Both the position numbers and the translations under genes were made by a program. A stretch of DNA of 64,000 bases from Acidobacteriota bacterium (GTDB lineage: Bacteria; Acidobacteriota; Blastocatellia; Pyrinomonadales; Pyrinomonadaceae), in assembly GCA_019242475.1 (NCBI GenBank), contig JAFAVK010000009.1:26437-90436 (forward strand), written 5' to 3'. The notes under the pieces were generated by a model. The model had not been told where the DNA came from. It saw only the letters and a list, made by a program, of their open reading frames with translations, and did no database searches. Positions 17,144 through 24,944 of this stretch are shown here, in pieces (position 1 is the first letter of the stretch; every line of letters begins with the position of its first letter).

Positions 17144-18583
17144 GTGAAAGCAACGCGCATGATTCCTGTCGAGACACTCTACGCACCTGTCTCCGAGCTT
17201 GCGGCGCAGATTCGCGCGGGCAAGCTCTCGCCCGTCGAGCTGACCGAGGCTTACCTGCAAAGGCTTGAGACCGTGGGCAAGCGACTCAACGCCGTCGCCT
17301 ACGTCATGCGCGAGACTGCCTTGAAGGAGGCGCGGCAGGCCGAGGAAGAGATCAAACGCGGGCGTTACCGCGGGCCTCTGCACGGCATCCCGTACGGGGC
17401 CAAAGACCTCTGCGCCACGCGCGAGGCGCCGACGACGTGGGGCGCGGCGCCTTACAAGGAGCAGCGGTTCGACTACGACGCGACGGTCGTCACGCGGCTG
17501 CGCGAAGCCGGAGCCATCCTCATCGGTAAACTCGCGATGATCGAGCTGGCCGGCGGGATGGGCTACAACCAGGCCGACGCGTCGTGGACGGGCGCGTGCC
17601 GCACGCCCTGGAACACGGGCTTCTGGTCGGGCGGCTCTTCGTCGGGGCCGGGCGCGGCGACCGCCTCGGCGTGCGTCGCCTTCGCCATCGGCTCCGAGAC
17701 CTCCGGCTCGATCATCACGCCCGCGGCCTTCTGCGGCCTGTCCGGTCTGCGCCCGACCTACGGCGCCGTCTCGCGCCACGGCGCGATGGCGCTCTCGTGG
17801 ACGCTGGATAAGCTCGGGCCGATGTGCCGCTCGGCGCAGGACGCGGGGCTCGTCTACGCGGCCATCGCCGGGCGCGACCCGCTCGACCCGACCTCGCGCG
17901 ACAACGCGGCGATGCCGCGCTTCTCGCCCGACGGCAGGCTGCTCCGCCGGCGCGGCGCGAAGAGACTCCGCGTCGGCGTGTTGAAGGACTCGTACGAGAA
18001 GGCGCAGCCCGAGGTGAACAAGAACTTCCTCGCCTCGGTCGAAGTGCTCAAGCGCTTCGCCGACGTGGAGCTGGACGTGAAGCTGCCCGAGTTCCCCTAC
18101 GGCCCTTCGGTCGGCACCATCGTGGACGCCGAGGGCGCGAGCGCGTTCCGCGAACTGATCGAGTCGGGGCGCGTCGCGGAGCTGGCCTCGCCCGAGGGGC
18201 GCGTCGGCGGCTTCGCCGCGTCGCTCGTGACGGCCGTGGACTACCTGCACGCGATGCGCCTGCGCGCGCCGATGCGGCGGGCGTGGGCCGAGATGTTCAA
18301 GAAGGTGGACGTGCTCGCCGCGCCGTCGCGCGCGACGGTCTCGTACCCCGTGGACAAGACTTTCGACAAAGCCTACCCCGGCATCGGCGCCGCCTCGCCC
18401 ATCGGCGCGAGCAACCTCGTCGGCGTGCCCGCGGTCTCCGTCCCGAACGGCTTCGGGCAGCACGGACTGCCGACCGGCATTCAACTGGTCGGCCCCGCCT
18501 GGGGCGAGAGAGAGTTGCTTGAGCTGGCCGTCGCCTACCAGTCCGCGACCGACTGGCACACGCGCCGCCCGCCCGAGCCTTGA
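17144..18583 (+). CDS. Amidase signature (AS) family amidase
   Basis: 479 residues. The Ser-cisSer-Lys triad is visible: Lys in YGAKDL, the cis-Ser in SGGSSSGPG, and the nucleophile in GSETSGSIITPAAFCGLSG. GLRPTYGAVSRHG continues the signature. AS enzymes hydrolyse amides; GatA in tRNA amidation has the same core, but no gatB or gatC is near, so a stand-alone amidase is more likely. GTG 17144 has an AAGGTG site; ATG 17159 is the alternative start. A terminator follows. Confidence 0.85.
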   Translation: MKATRMIPVETLYAPVSELAAQIRAGKLSPVELTEAYLQRLETVGKRLNAVAYVMRETALKEARQAEEEIKRGRYRGPLHGIPYGAKDLCATREAPTTWGAAPYKEQRFDYDATVVTRLREAGAILIGKLAMIELAGGMGYNQADASWTGACRTPWNTGFWSGGSSSGPGAATASACVAFAIGSETSGSIITPAAFCGLSGLRPTYGAVSRHGAMALSWTLDKLGPMCRSAQDAGLVYAAIAGRDPLDPTSRDNAAMPRFSPDGRLLRRRGAKRLRVGVLKDSYEKAQPEVNKNFLASVEVLKRFADVELDVKLPEFPYGPSVGTIVDAEGASAFRELIESGRVAELASPEGRVGGFAASLVTAVDYLHAMRLRAPMRRAWAEMFKKVDVLAAPSRATVSYPVDKTFDKAYPGIGAASPIGASNLVGVPAVSVPNGFGQHGLPTGIQLVGPAWGERELLELAVAYQSATDWHTRRPPEP

Positions 18584-18587
18584 TGAT

Positions 18588-18604
18588 TTGAAATTTCAAA
18601 TTGC
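18588..18604. repeat. Short AATTTSA heptamer palindrome
   Basis: A short A/T-rich palindrome of ATTTGAA/ATTTCAA units, the same word as the core of the larger element at 35345-35369. Confidence 0.5.
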
Positions 18605-18660
18605 CCTGTTCGTCTCCGTGGAAGTTTCGAGACGGAATCTCCACGGGACAGTTTTTTTAA
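18602..18660 (+). terminator. Rho-independent terminator after amidase
   Basis: The CCGTGGA and CTGT segments at 18607-18622 pair with TCCACGG and ACAG at 18640-18653. A run of seven T follows at 18653-18659. Confidence 0.6.
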
Positions 18661-19068
18661 TCGGGCAACCCGACGTTCCTCATCCGAAAACGCCGACGCC
18701 TCATCCATTCTTTCGGAGCCCGCTGCAACTGTCGGACTCTTCCTGCGCCGCCCCGCTCGCGCGCGCCGCGCTTCTTCAAGCCTTCCCCGCCGGGCCGTTC
18801 TGGCATCGCCTTTGCCTTATCAAAAACCGGACTTCGATAAGCAACTCTGATACGAGTTGTTGTCGATTTTTGACGCGCGAGGGGCGGCCTCCGCGCCGTG
18901 TGTCAGTGGCAGAAGTGTCACACGGACGGCGACTCCGTCACGACTTTTCGGCGAGACTCGTCAACGCGGGCCGAAATTTTCCGGTGGCAACCCGCGCGCG
19001 GCGTCGGTTCATCAAGTGGTGTCCGACGAGACAAGCAGTACACACAACCAGGAGGAGAATTCAAACTC
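18661..19068 (+). other. Long leader/intergenic region upstream of outer-membrane protein
   Basis: About 400 nt without a credible gene. It holds an inverted repeat near 18832-18873 (CAACTC and GAGTTG around a short loop, with flanking TCAAAAA and TTTTTGA). A strong GGAGGAG ribosome site (19051-19057) precedes the next gene. Apparent ORFs here read straight into the barrel gene or its other frames and have no independent support. Confidence 0.5.
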
Positions 19069-19671
19069 ATGCGTAAGCTTTTCATGGCGGCACTTTTCAT
19101 CGCCTGCACCGCGCCGTTCACGTTCGCGCAGACCGGCGGCGACTACAACAAGTACGACTTCGGCGTCCTCTACTCGCACAACCGCGTGGACACCGGCTTC
19201 GACGACCCGACGACCACGAACTTCCTCAGCGAGCGCGAGGGCTTTAACGGCGTCGAGGCGTTCGTCAAGGGCAACATCAGCCGCTACGTCGGCCTCAAGG
19301 GCGACTACTCGTTCCACCGCAAGTCGTTCACCTTCAACGGCGGCACGGCGGCGACCACCTTCGACGTGGACGCCAACATTCACCAGTTCCTCGGCGGCGT
19401 CGAGTTCAAGGACAACTCCAGGGAGACGAAGGTAAAGCCGTTCGGCCACGTCCTGGCCGGCGTCGCGCACAGCACCTCTGACGTGAACGGCACGGCGGTC
19501 TCGTTCAACGACTCCTCGAATGACTTCGCGGCGGCCGTCGGCGGCGGCGTTGACTTCAAGCTCAACGACCGCATCGACCTCCGCGCGATTCAGTTCGACT
19601 GGAACCCGATCCGCGACAACGGCCAGACCTCGAACAACTTCCGCATCGGCATCGGCCTCATCTTCCGCTAA
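19069..19671 (+). CDS. Outer-membrane beta-barrel protein
   Basis: 200 residues. A signal peptide (LFMAALFIACTAPFTFAQ) is followed by alternating amphipathic strands as in OmpA/OmpX-like porin-fold proteins: KYDFGVLYSHNRVDTGF, NISRYVGLKGDYSFHRKSF, KVKPFGHVLAGVAHS, and the last strand FRIGIGLIFR. The C-terminal residues fit an eight-strand barrel with an aromatic near the end. ATG 19069 has GGAGGAG upstream, the same context as the gene starting at 52049. Function is unknown. Confidence 0.75.
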   Translation: MRKLFMAALFIACTAPFTFAQTGGDYNKYDFGVLYSHNRVDTGFDDPTTTNFLSEREGFNGVEAFVKGNISRYVGLKGDYSFHRKSFTFNGGTAATTFDVDANIHQFLGGVEFKDNSRETKVKPFGHVLAGVAHSTSDVNGTAVSFNDSSNDFAAAVGGGVDFKLNDRIDLRAIQFDWNPIRDNGQTSNNFRIGIGLIFR

Positions 19672-19680
19672 GACGAGGGG

Positions 19681-19748
19681 CAAGTGGAAAAGGGGAAGGG
19701 GGAAGGGTTGGCACGCAGCCTCCCTTCCCCCTTCCACCTTTCCACTTG
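19681..19748. repeat. Heptamer hairpin element (GGGGGAA word)
   Basis: Arms at 19681-19707 and 19722-19748 are purine-rich heptamers and pair at 25 of 27 positions. They lie between convergent genes. Confidence 0.85.
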
Positions 19749-19757
19749 CCCTTTGCC

Positions 19758-21782
19758 TTAGTCCAGGCCTTCCAACAGCCTTGGCAGGTCGAGGACGAGG
19801 GCGACCGCGCCGTCGCGCAGCTCGGTCGCGCCGCCGACGGCGCGCCAGCGCTTGGCGTGCCGGCCGAGGCCGCGCACGAGCACCTCGCTCTGCCCCTCCA
19901 ACTCGTCCACGGCGATGGCCGCGCGCGCCTCGTCTTCCGCGCCGCGCGCGCGCGCGACGACGTAGGCGCGCGGCGTCGCGCCGTTCGACTCGACTTCGTC
20001 ATCACTCAGGCCGAGCAGTTCGCGCAGCTCGACGAGCGGCAGCTCGCGCCCGCGCCAGCGGAGCGTGCGGCGCGCACCCGCGCCCGAGACCTCGGAGGCT
20101 TCGGCGCGGACGGCCTCGACGACGTGCGACGAGCCGAGGCAGTAGCGGCGCCCGGCCGCGTTGACGACGTGCGCGGGCAGGAGCGCGAGCGCCGTCGGCA
20201 GACGCAGCTCGAAGGTCGTGCCGCGCCCCCGCAGGCTCCGCACGCGGACTTCGCCGCCCGCCTCCTCGACCGCGCGCTCGACCACGTCGAGCCCGACGCC
20301 GCGCCCCGAGACGAGCGAAGCCCGCGCCGCCGTCGAGAAGCCCGGCCGGAAGATGAGCCGCAGCGCGTGCGCCTCCGTGATCTGCGCGCCGGGCGCGACG
20401 AGGCCCGCCGCCGCGGCCGCGCGCGTGACCGCCCCCACGTCCACCCCGCGCCCGTCGTCCGAGACGCGCAGCACGACGAGCCCGCCGTCGGAGTCGGCCT
20501 CGATGCGCACCTGCCCCGCGGCCGGCTTGCCCGCGGCGAGCCGCTCCTTTTCCGTCTCGACGCCGTGATCGACCGCGTTGCGCACGAGGTGGAGCAGGGG
20601 GTCTGCGACCCTTTCGGCGAGCGAGCGGTCGAGCCGCGCGTCGCCGCCCGCGACCTCGAACTCGACGCGCCTGCCGGCCTCGCGCGCCGCCGCGCGGCCC
20701 GCACGCGCCGCGCGCAGCAGCGACGCGCGCAAGGTGACCATGCGCAGCCCGATCAGCCGCTCCTCAAGCTCGAAGAAGCGCCGCCGGACGCCGCGCGCGC
20801 GCTCCTCCAACGCCCCGCGCCCTTCGGCGCCCGAGAGCGCCGTGTCGAGCGCGCCGAGCGTGTCCGCGAAGAGACTGTGCGTCGTCGAGATGAGCTCGTC
20901 CAACTCTTCGAGCGTGACGCGCACGCCCGCCGTAGTGCTCGACGAAGGTGCTGCGGTCGGGACTGAAGCGGCCCCCGCCGGCCCGGGGGCTGCGGACGTT
21001 CCGTCCCGAGCCTCTTCAACCGCCTTCGCGCCCGGCCCCGCCGCGTCTCCGCCTTCGACCGCTTCGAGCCGAGCGCCGAAGGCGGCCGCGCGCCCGGATA
21101 GTTTGGCGAAGTCTTCGGCGCTCGCGTACACGATACGGAAGCCGACGCGGCCCGGCCCCACGTCGCTGACGAAGGGCTGTGTCGAGACGACCTCGCCCGA
21201 CTCCTTGAGCGCCTCGCTCAGGCGCCTGTACTGCTCGTCGAAGTCGGACAGGTCGAAGTCCACGCTGACGAGGTAGGCGCGCGCGCCCTCGGCGACCGCC
21301 TCGCTCAAACGCTGCCGCTCGGGCGCGCTCAAGGCCCTGGCGACCTCCGGCGGCAGAAGCTCCTCCGCCGCGCGCGCGGCCGGCGCCGCGGCCGGCTCGT
21401 GGGCAGCCAGCCGCCGCAAGTGCTCGACGAGGCGCGCGGGCACCGCCCACTCCTCGCCGCGCGCGGCCGCCTCAAGGCTTTCGGTCAGCGCGCCGACGGC
21501 CACCTCGCACGCGTCGAGCACACCCTCGTCGAGCGGCGCGCCGCCGCGACGCACCGCGTCCAGAAGCGACTCGAACTCGTGCGCGACCCGACCCGCCGCG
21601 TCGAGCCCGGCGGCCGCGGCCGTCCCCTTCAAGGTGTGTACGTGCCGGAAGGTGCGCGCCACCAGCTCGCGCCGCGCAGGCCCCTCGCCCCGCCGCTCGC
21701 GCAGCTCGGCCACGTCGCCGTATAGCTCCTCGATCAGGTCTTCGGCCTCGGCCAAGAACTCTCTGAGCAGACGTTCGTCCAT
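19758..21782 (-). CDS. cheA: CheA-type chemotaxis histidine kinase
   Basis: 674 residues. An HPt domain at the N-terminus carries phosphorylatable His49 in HVHTLKGTA. A region at about 170-240 resembles the P2/response-regulator docking part, followed by a Pro/Ala/Ser linker. The dimerisation helices (P3) come next, then an HATPase with HLVRNAVDHGVE (N box), DDGRGVD and GRGVGLDVV (G boxes). The C-terminal CheW-like domain is complete. CheA couples receptor signals to CheY phosphorylation. No receptor, cheW, cheY or cheB is in the window, so its partners are elsewhere. Confidence 0.9.
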   Translation of the reverse strand: MDERLLREFLAEAEDLIEELYGDVAELRERRGEGPARRELVARTFRHVHTLKGTAAAAGLDAAGRVAHEFESLLDAVRRGGAPLDEGVLDACEVAVGALTESLEAAARGEEWAVPARLVEHLRRLAAHEPAAAPAARAAEELLPPEVARALSAPERQRLSEAVAEGARAYLVSVDFDLSDFDEQYRRLSEALKESGEVVSTQPFVSDVGPGRVGFRIVYASAEDFAKLSGRAAAFGARLEAVEGGDAAGPGAKAVEEARDGTSAAPGPAGAASVPTAAPSSSTTAGVRVTLEELDELISTTHSLFADTLGALDTALSGAEGRGALEERARGVRRRFFELEERLIGLRMVTLRASLLRAARAGRAAAREAGRRVEFEVAGGDARLDRSLAERVADPLLHLVRNAVDHGVETEKERLAAGKPAAGQVRIEADSDGGLVVLRVSDDGRGVDVGAVTRAAAAAGLVAPGAQITEAHALRLIFRPGFSTAARASLVSGRGVGLDVVERAVEEAGGEVRVRSLRGRGTTFELRLPTALALLPAHVVNAAGRRYCLGSSHVVEAVRAEASEVSGAGARRTLRWRGRELPLVELRELLGLSDDEVESNGATPRAYVVARARGAEDEARAAIAVDELEGQSEVLVRGLGRHAKRWRAVGGATELRDGAVALVLDLPRLLEGLD

Positions 21783-21786
21783 GAAA

Positions 21787-21907
21787 AGAAGTAGGCAGAA
21801 GGCAGTAGGCAGTAGGCAGTTTAAAAACGTCGGGCAGCGCGCCCGACGGGTGTGACGCGCCGCCCTCTAGACTACTACTGCCTACTGCCTTCTGCCTACT
21901 GCCTTCT
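21787..21907. repeat. Heptamer hairpin element (AGTAGGC word) with nested GC hairpin
   Basis: Arms at 21787-21820 and 21871-21907 share the word of the element at 4813. The loop holds CGTCGGGC (21828-21835) pairing with GCCCGACG (21841-21848). Confidence 0.85.
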
Positions 21908-21909
21908 GT

Positions 21910-22428
21910 TTATTGACTACTGGCTACTTTGCTTTCGCCGCTTTCGCCGTCGGCCCTTTCAGGCTCCGGCTCTTCGTCCGGGTGCGCGACGGCATCCTCC
22001 TGCGGGCGCTCGCGGTCGAGGTCGCGTTTGATGGCGTCGAGGATGCCGTTGATGAACTGCGTGGCCTCGTAGGTCGAGAAGCGGCGGGCGATCTCCAGAG
22101 ACTCGTTGATGGCGACCGTGCGCGGCGTCTGCTCGTGGAGGAACTCGTAGACGGCCATCCGCAGGATGTTCCTGTCCACGACGGCCATGCGCGAGATGCG
22201 CCAGTGCTCGGCGCGCGAGCGAATCCGCTCGTCGATCTCTTCGAGGTGCGCGAGCGCGCCCACCGCGAGGCGGGTCGCGAACTCGCGCGCGCCCTCGTCC
22301 ATCTCGGGCTCGCCCAGCTCCTCCCAGTAAGAGCGGACAAGATCGTCCGGCCGCACAGAAGCGCCACCCAGGTCGGCCGCAAAGAGCATCTGCAAGGCGC
22401 ACTCGCGCGCCTTACGCCTTGAACCCAT
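21910..22428 (-). CDS. nusB: Transcription antitermination factor NusB
   Basis: 172 residues. NusB binds the boxA of rRNA leaders together with NusE (S10) and supports antitermination. Typical motifs are SRRKARECALQMLFA at the start, RISRMAVVDRNILRMAVYEFL in the middle and FINGILDAI near the end. A 40-residue acidic tail exceeds the usual length. Its final residues (VASSQ) and stop are encoded by heptamer-like sequence of the adjoining element. It lies downstream of ribH, the common order. Confidence 0.92.
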   Translation of the reverse strand: MGSRRKARECALQMLFAADLGGASVRPDDLVRSYWEELGEPEMDEGAREFATRLAVGALAHLEEIDERIRSRAEHWRISRMAVVDRNILRMAVYEFLHEQTPRTVAINESLEIARRFSTYEATQFINGILDAIKRDLDRERPQEDAVAHPDEEPEPERADGESGESKVASSQ

Positions 22429-22447
22429 ATGTATAAATGCTGATGCG

Positions 22448-22555
22448 CGTGAACCGTCAAAAGACGTAAACCGTGAACCGTGACAAGAAAGAACTGCCTT
22501 CTTCTTGTCACGGTTTACGTTTCACGGTTTACGTTTCCTCACGATTTACGTCTTT
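22448..22555. repeat. Heptamer hairpin element (GTGAACC/GTAAACC word)
   Basis: Left arm 22448-22491 and right arm 22501-22555 pair well once a single extra heptamer in the right arm is looped out. The right arm encodes the last residues and stop of ribH. Confidence 0.85.
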
Positions 22556-23011
22556 CAAAAGATTGACCATTTCGACGGCCGACATGGCGGCCTCGAACCC
22601 CTTGTTCCCGGCCTTCACTCCCGCGCGGTCGATGGCCTGCTCCAGGGTGTCGGCGGTGACGATGCCGTAGAGCACGGGCACGCCGGTCTGCAAACCGACG
22701 TGCGCGACGCCCTTCGTGACCTCGCCCGCGACGTACTCGAAGTGCGGCGTCTGGCCGCGGATGACCGTGCCGAGGCAGACGACGGCGTCGAAGCGCCCCG
22801 ACTGCGCGGCCTTCAAGGCCGCCAGCGGAATCTCGAACGAGCCGGGCACGCGGAAGTGCTCGACCGCGCCCTCGTCCGCGCCGAGGCGTTCGAGCGCGTC
22901 CAGCGCGCCCTCGACGAGGCGCGCCGTCAGGAAGTCGTTCCAACGGCTGGAGACCAGCGCGAAGCGAAAGCCCCCGGCGCTCAAACGACCCTGATGCGTC
23001 ACAGGCTGCAA
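22529..23011 (-). CDS. ribH: 6,7-dimethyl-8-ribityllumazine synthase
   Basis: 160 residues. It condenses 5-amino-6-ribitylaminouracil with dihydroxybutanone phosphate in riboflavin synthesis and normally assembles into an icosahedral shell. Motifs are [37 protein letters not shown] and GNKGFEAA. The last eight codons (from Lys-Asp-Val to Thr) and the TAA stop lie in the heptamer element. Other rib genes are not in the window. Confidence 0.93.
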   Translation of the reverse strand: MQPVTHQGRLSAGGFRFALVSSRWNDFLTARLVEGALDALERLGADEGAVEHFRVPGSFEIPLAALKAAQSGRFDAVVCLGTVIRGQTPHFEYVAGEVTKGVAHVGLQTGVPVLYGIVTADTLEQAIDRAGVKAGNKGFEAAMSAVEMVNLLKDVNREET

Positions 23012-23080
23012 AATCTTCCTCGACTTCTCCGAATCACGTGGGAGTTAAGAACTGAAGGCAGTATAGAGAAAGAGTAGAAG

Positions 23081-23152
23081 CAGTGACAAGTGACAAGTGA
23101 CGAGTGACGGGTTGACAAAAGTTTCTTGCTTGTCACTCGTCACTCATCACTG
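23081..23152. repeat. Heptamer hairpin element (GTGACRA word)
   Basis: Arms at 23081-23109 and 23129-23152 are GTGACAA/GTGACGA tandems. The right arm includes the last Gln codon and stop of the enoyl-CoA hydratase gene. Confidence 0.85.
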
Positions 23153-23926
23153 CCCTCTGAAAGAGGGCTTGCGTTTTTCGAGGAAGGCGCGGGTGCCTTC
23201 GCGCACGTCTGCTGTCGAGAAGAGTTGGGCGAAGAGTTCGGCTTCGAGGCGGAGGGCTTCGTCGAAGGGGAGGCGCGCGCCGCGCGTGACGGCGTGGAGG
23301 CAGGCGCGCGCGGCGAGCGGGGCGGCGTGGTCGTTGATGGATCGGGCGAGGGCTTCGGATGCAGGGATGAGTTGGTCGGGCTCGACGACGCGGTTGAAGA
23401 GGCCGAGCTGGCGGGCCTCCTCCGCGCCTATCTCTTCGCCCGCGAGCATCGCGGAGAGGGCGCGCCCCGTCCCGACCGCGCGCGCGAGGCGCTGCGTGCC
23501 GCCGTAGGCGGGGATGACGCCGAGCTTTGCTTCGGGGGGGCCGAGGCGCGCGTCCGTGGCGGCGACGCGCAGGTGGCAGGCCAGCGCCAGCTCGCAGCCG
23601 CCGCCCGCGGCCGCGCCCTGCACGGCGGCGATGACGGGCGTGTCGCACAGCTCGATCTGGTCGCAGACCTCCCGGCCGCGCGCCGCCTTCTCCGAAGCGG
23701 CCGCCTCGTCCAGCGCTTCGAGTTCGGCGATGTCCGTGCCCGCGCAGAAGTCCGGGCCGGCGCCGCTCAGGATCACGGCGCGCAGGTCGCGACGGGCCGC
23801 GACGCCGGCGAAGATTTCCCCGAGGCGTTCGAGCATGACGCCCGTCAGGGCGTTCCGCTTGGACGCGCGTTCGAGCCGGACGAAGAGGAGTGCGCCGCGC
23901 TCCTCGGATGTGACTTCGTCGGCCAA
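23147..23926 (-). CDS. Enoyl-CoA hydratase/isomerase (crotonase) family
   Basis: 259 residues. Crotonase fold: FCAGTDIAELEAL near the oxyanion hole, GAAAGGGCELALACH with the catalytic Glu, and PEAKLGVIPAYGGTQRLARAVG carrying the second Glu. It hydrates trans-2-enoyl-CoA in beta-oxidation or butyryl-type pathways. It lies four bases downstream of the 3-hydroxyacyl-CoA dehydrogenase gene, so the two form an operon for consecutive steps. The substrate chain length is unknown. Confidence 0.88.
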   Translation of the reverse strand: MADEVTSEERGALLFVRLERASKRNALTGVMLERLGEIFAGVAARRDLRAVILSGAGPDFCAGTDIAELEALDEAAASEKAARGREVCDQIELCDTPVIAAVQGAAAGGGCELALACHLRVAATDARLGPPEAKLGVIPAYGGTQRLARAVGTGRALSAMLAGEEIGAEEARQLGLFNRVVEPDQLIPASEALARSINDHAAPLAARACLHAVTRGARLPFDEALRLEAELFAQLFSTADVREGTRAFLEKRKPSFRGQ

Positions 23927-23930
23927 GGCT

Positions 23931-24821
23931 TTAGACGAGGCTCATCGGGACGGGCTTCTTCGGGTCGGCGTAGTCGTAGAAGCCGCGGCCGGTCTTGCGC
24001 CCGTAGAGGCCCGCCTTGACCATGCGCTTGAGGAGCGGCGGCGGCGCGAAACGCTTCTCGCGGAACTCTTCGAACATGATCTCGGCGATGTAGTAGGTCG
24101 TGTCCAGGCCGACGAAGTCGAGCAGGGTGAGCGGCCCCATCGGGTGGCCGCAGCCGAGCTTCATGCCGTTGTCGATGTCCACGATGGAGCCGACGCCCTC
24201 TTCGAGCGCGCGGATCGAGTCGAGCAGGTAGGGGACGAGCAGGCGGTTGACGATGAAGCCCGACTTGTCGCCCGCGCGCACGGGCACCTTGCCGAGCTTG
24301 CGGCCGAACTCGACGGCCGACTCGTAGACCTCCTCGTCGGTGAGGATGGTGCGGACGACCTCGACGAGCTTCATCAAGGGCACCGGGTTGAAAAAGTGCA
24401 GGCCGACGAAGCGCGCCTGCCGCTCGGGCCGCGTGGCCGTCATCATCTCCGTGATCGAGAGCGACGAGGTGTTCGAGGCGAAGATGGTCTCGGGCTTGCA
24501 GACGGCGTCGAGCTGGTTGTAGGTGTCGCGCTTGGCTTCGAGGTTCTCGACGATGGCCTCGATGACGAGGTCGCAGTCCTTGAGGTCTTCGAGCGAGGTC
24601 GTGCCGCGGATGCGGCCGCGAATCTCGGTCTGCTGCTCGGCGGTGATGTTGCCCTTCTCGGCGAACCTCGCCAGCGACTTCTCGATCCCGGCGAAGCCGC
24701 GGTCGCACAAGTCCTGCGTCACCTCGCGCACGACGACTTCACAACCGGCGGCCGCCGCGGCCTGGGCGATGCCGGAGCCCATCAGCCCGCAGCCGAGCAC
24801 GCCGACTCTGTTAATCTCCAT
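23931..24821 (-). CDS. hbd: 3-hydroxybutyryl-CoA/3-hydroxyacyl-CoA dehydrogenase
   Basis: 296 residues, typical of the short-chain family. The Rossmann motif GVLGCGLMGSGIAQ binds NAD(H). SNTSSLSI and LHFFNPVPLMKLVEVV carry the catalytic Ser and His. DKSGFIVNRLLVPYL and GRKTGRGFYDY complete the C-terminal helical domain. It oxidises 3-hydroxyacyl-CoA to 3-oxoacyl-CoA. It is first in the pair with the hydratase gene. Confidence 0.92.
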   Translation of the reverse strand: MEINRVGVLGCGLMGSGIAQAAAAAGCEVVVREVTQDLCDRGFAGIEKSLARFAEKGNITAEQQTEIRGRIRGTTSLEDLKDCDLVIEAIVENLEAKRDTYNQLDAVCKPETIFASNTSSLSITEMMTATRPERQARFVGLHFFNPVPLMKLVEVVRTILTDEEVYESAVEFGRKLGKVPVRAGDKSGFIVNRLLVPYLLDSIRALEEGVGSIVDIDNGMKLGCGHPMGPLTLLDFVGLDTTYYIAEIMFEEFREKRFAPPPLLKRMVKAGLYGRKTGRGFYDYADPKKPVPMSLV

Positions 24822-24849
24822 CTCTTCATCTTCTCCTGTTTTGAGTTAA

Positions 24850-24940
24850 GTAATTTTAGATTTTAGATTTTAGATTTGCGATCTGAAGATAGCTCGGCGC
24901 TCTTCTTCAAATCGCAAATCAAAAATCTAAAATCTAAAAT
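24850..24940. repeat. Heptamer hairpin element (TTTTAGA word)
   Basis: The A/T-rich left arm 24850-24889 (three TTTTAGA units) pairs with the right arm 24904-24940. It contrasts sharply with the GC-rich genes on both sides. Confidence 0.85.
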
Positions 24941-24944
24941 TCTG

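Noticed and set aside
18898..19068. N-terminal extension of the outer-membrane barrel gene
   Set aside because: The signal peptide and the GGAGGAG site both point to ATG 19069; the extension has no plausible sequence.
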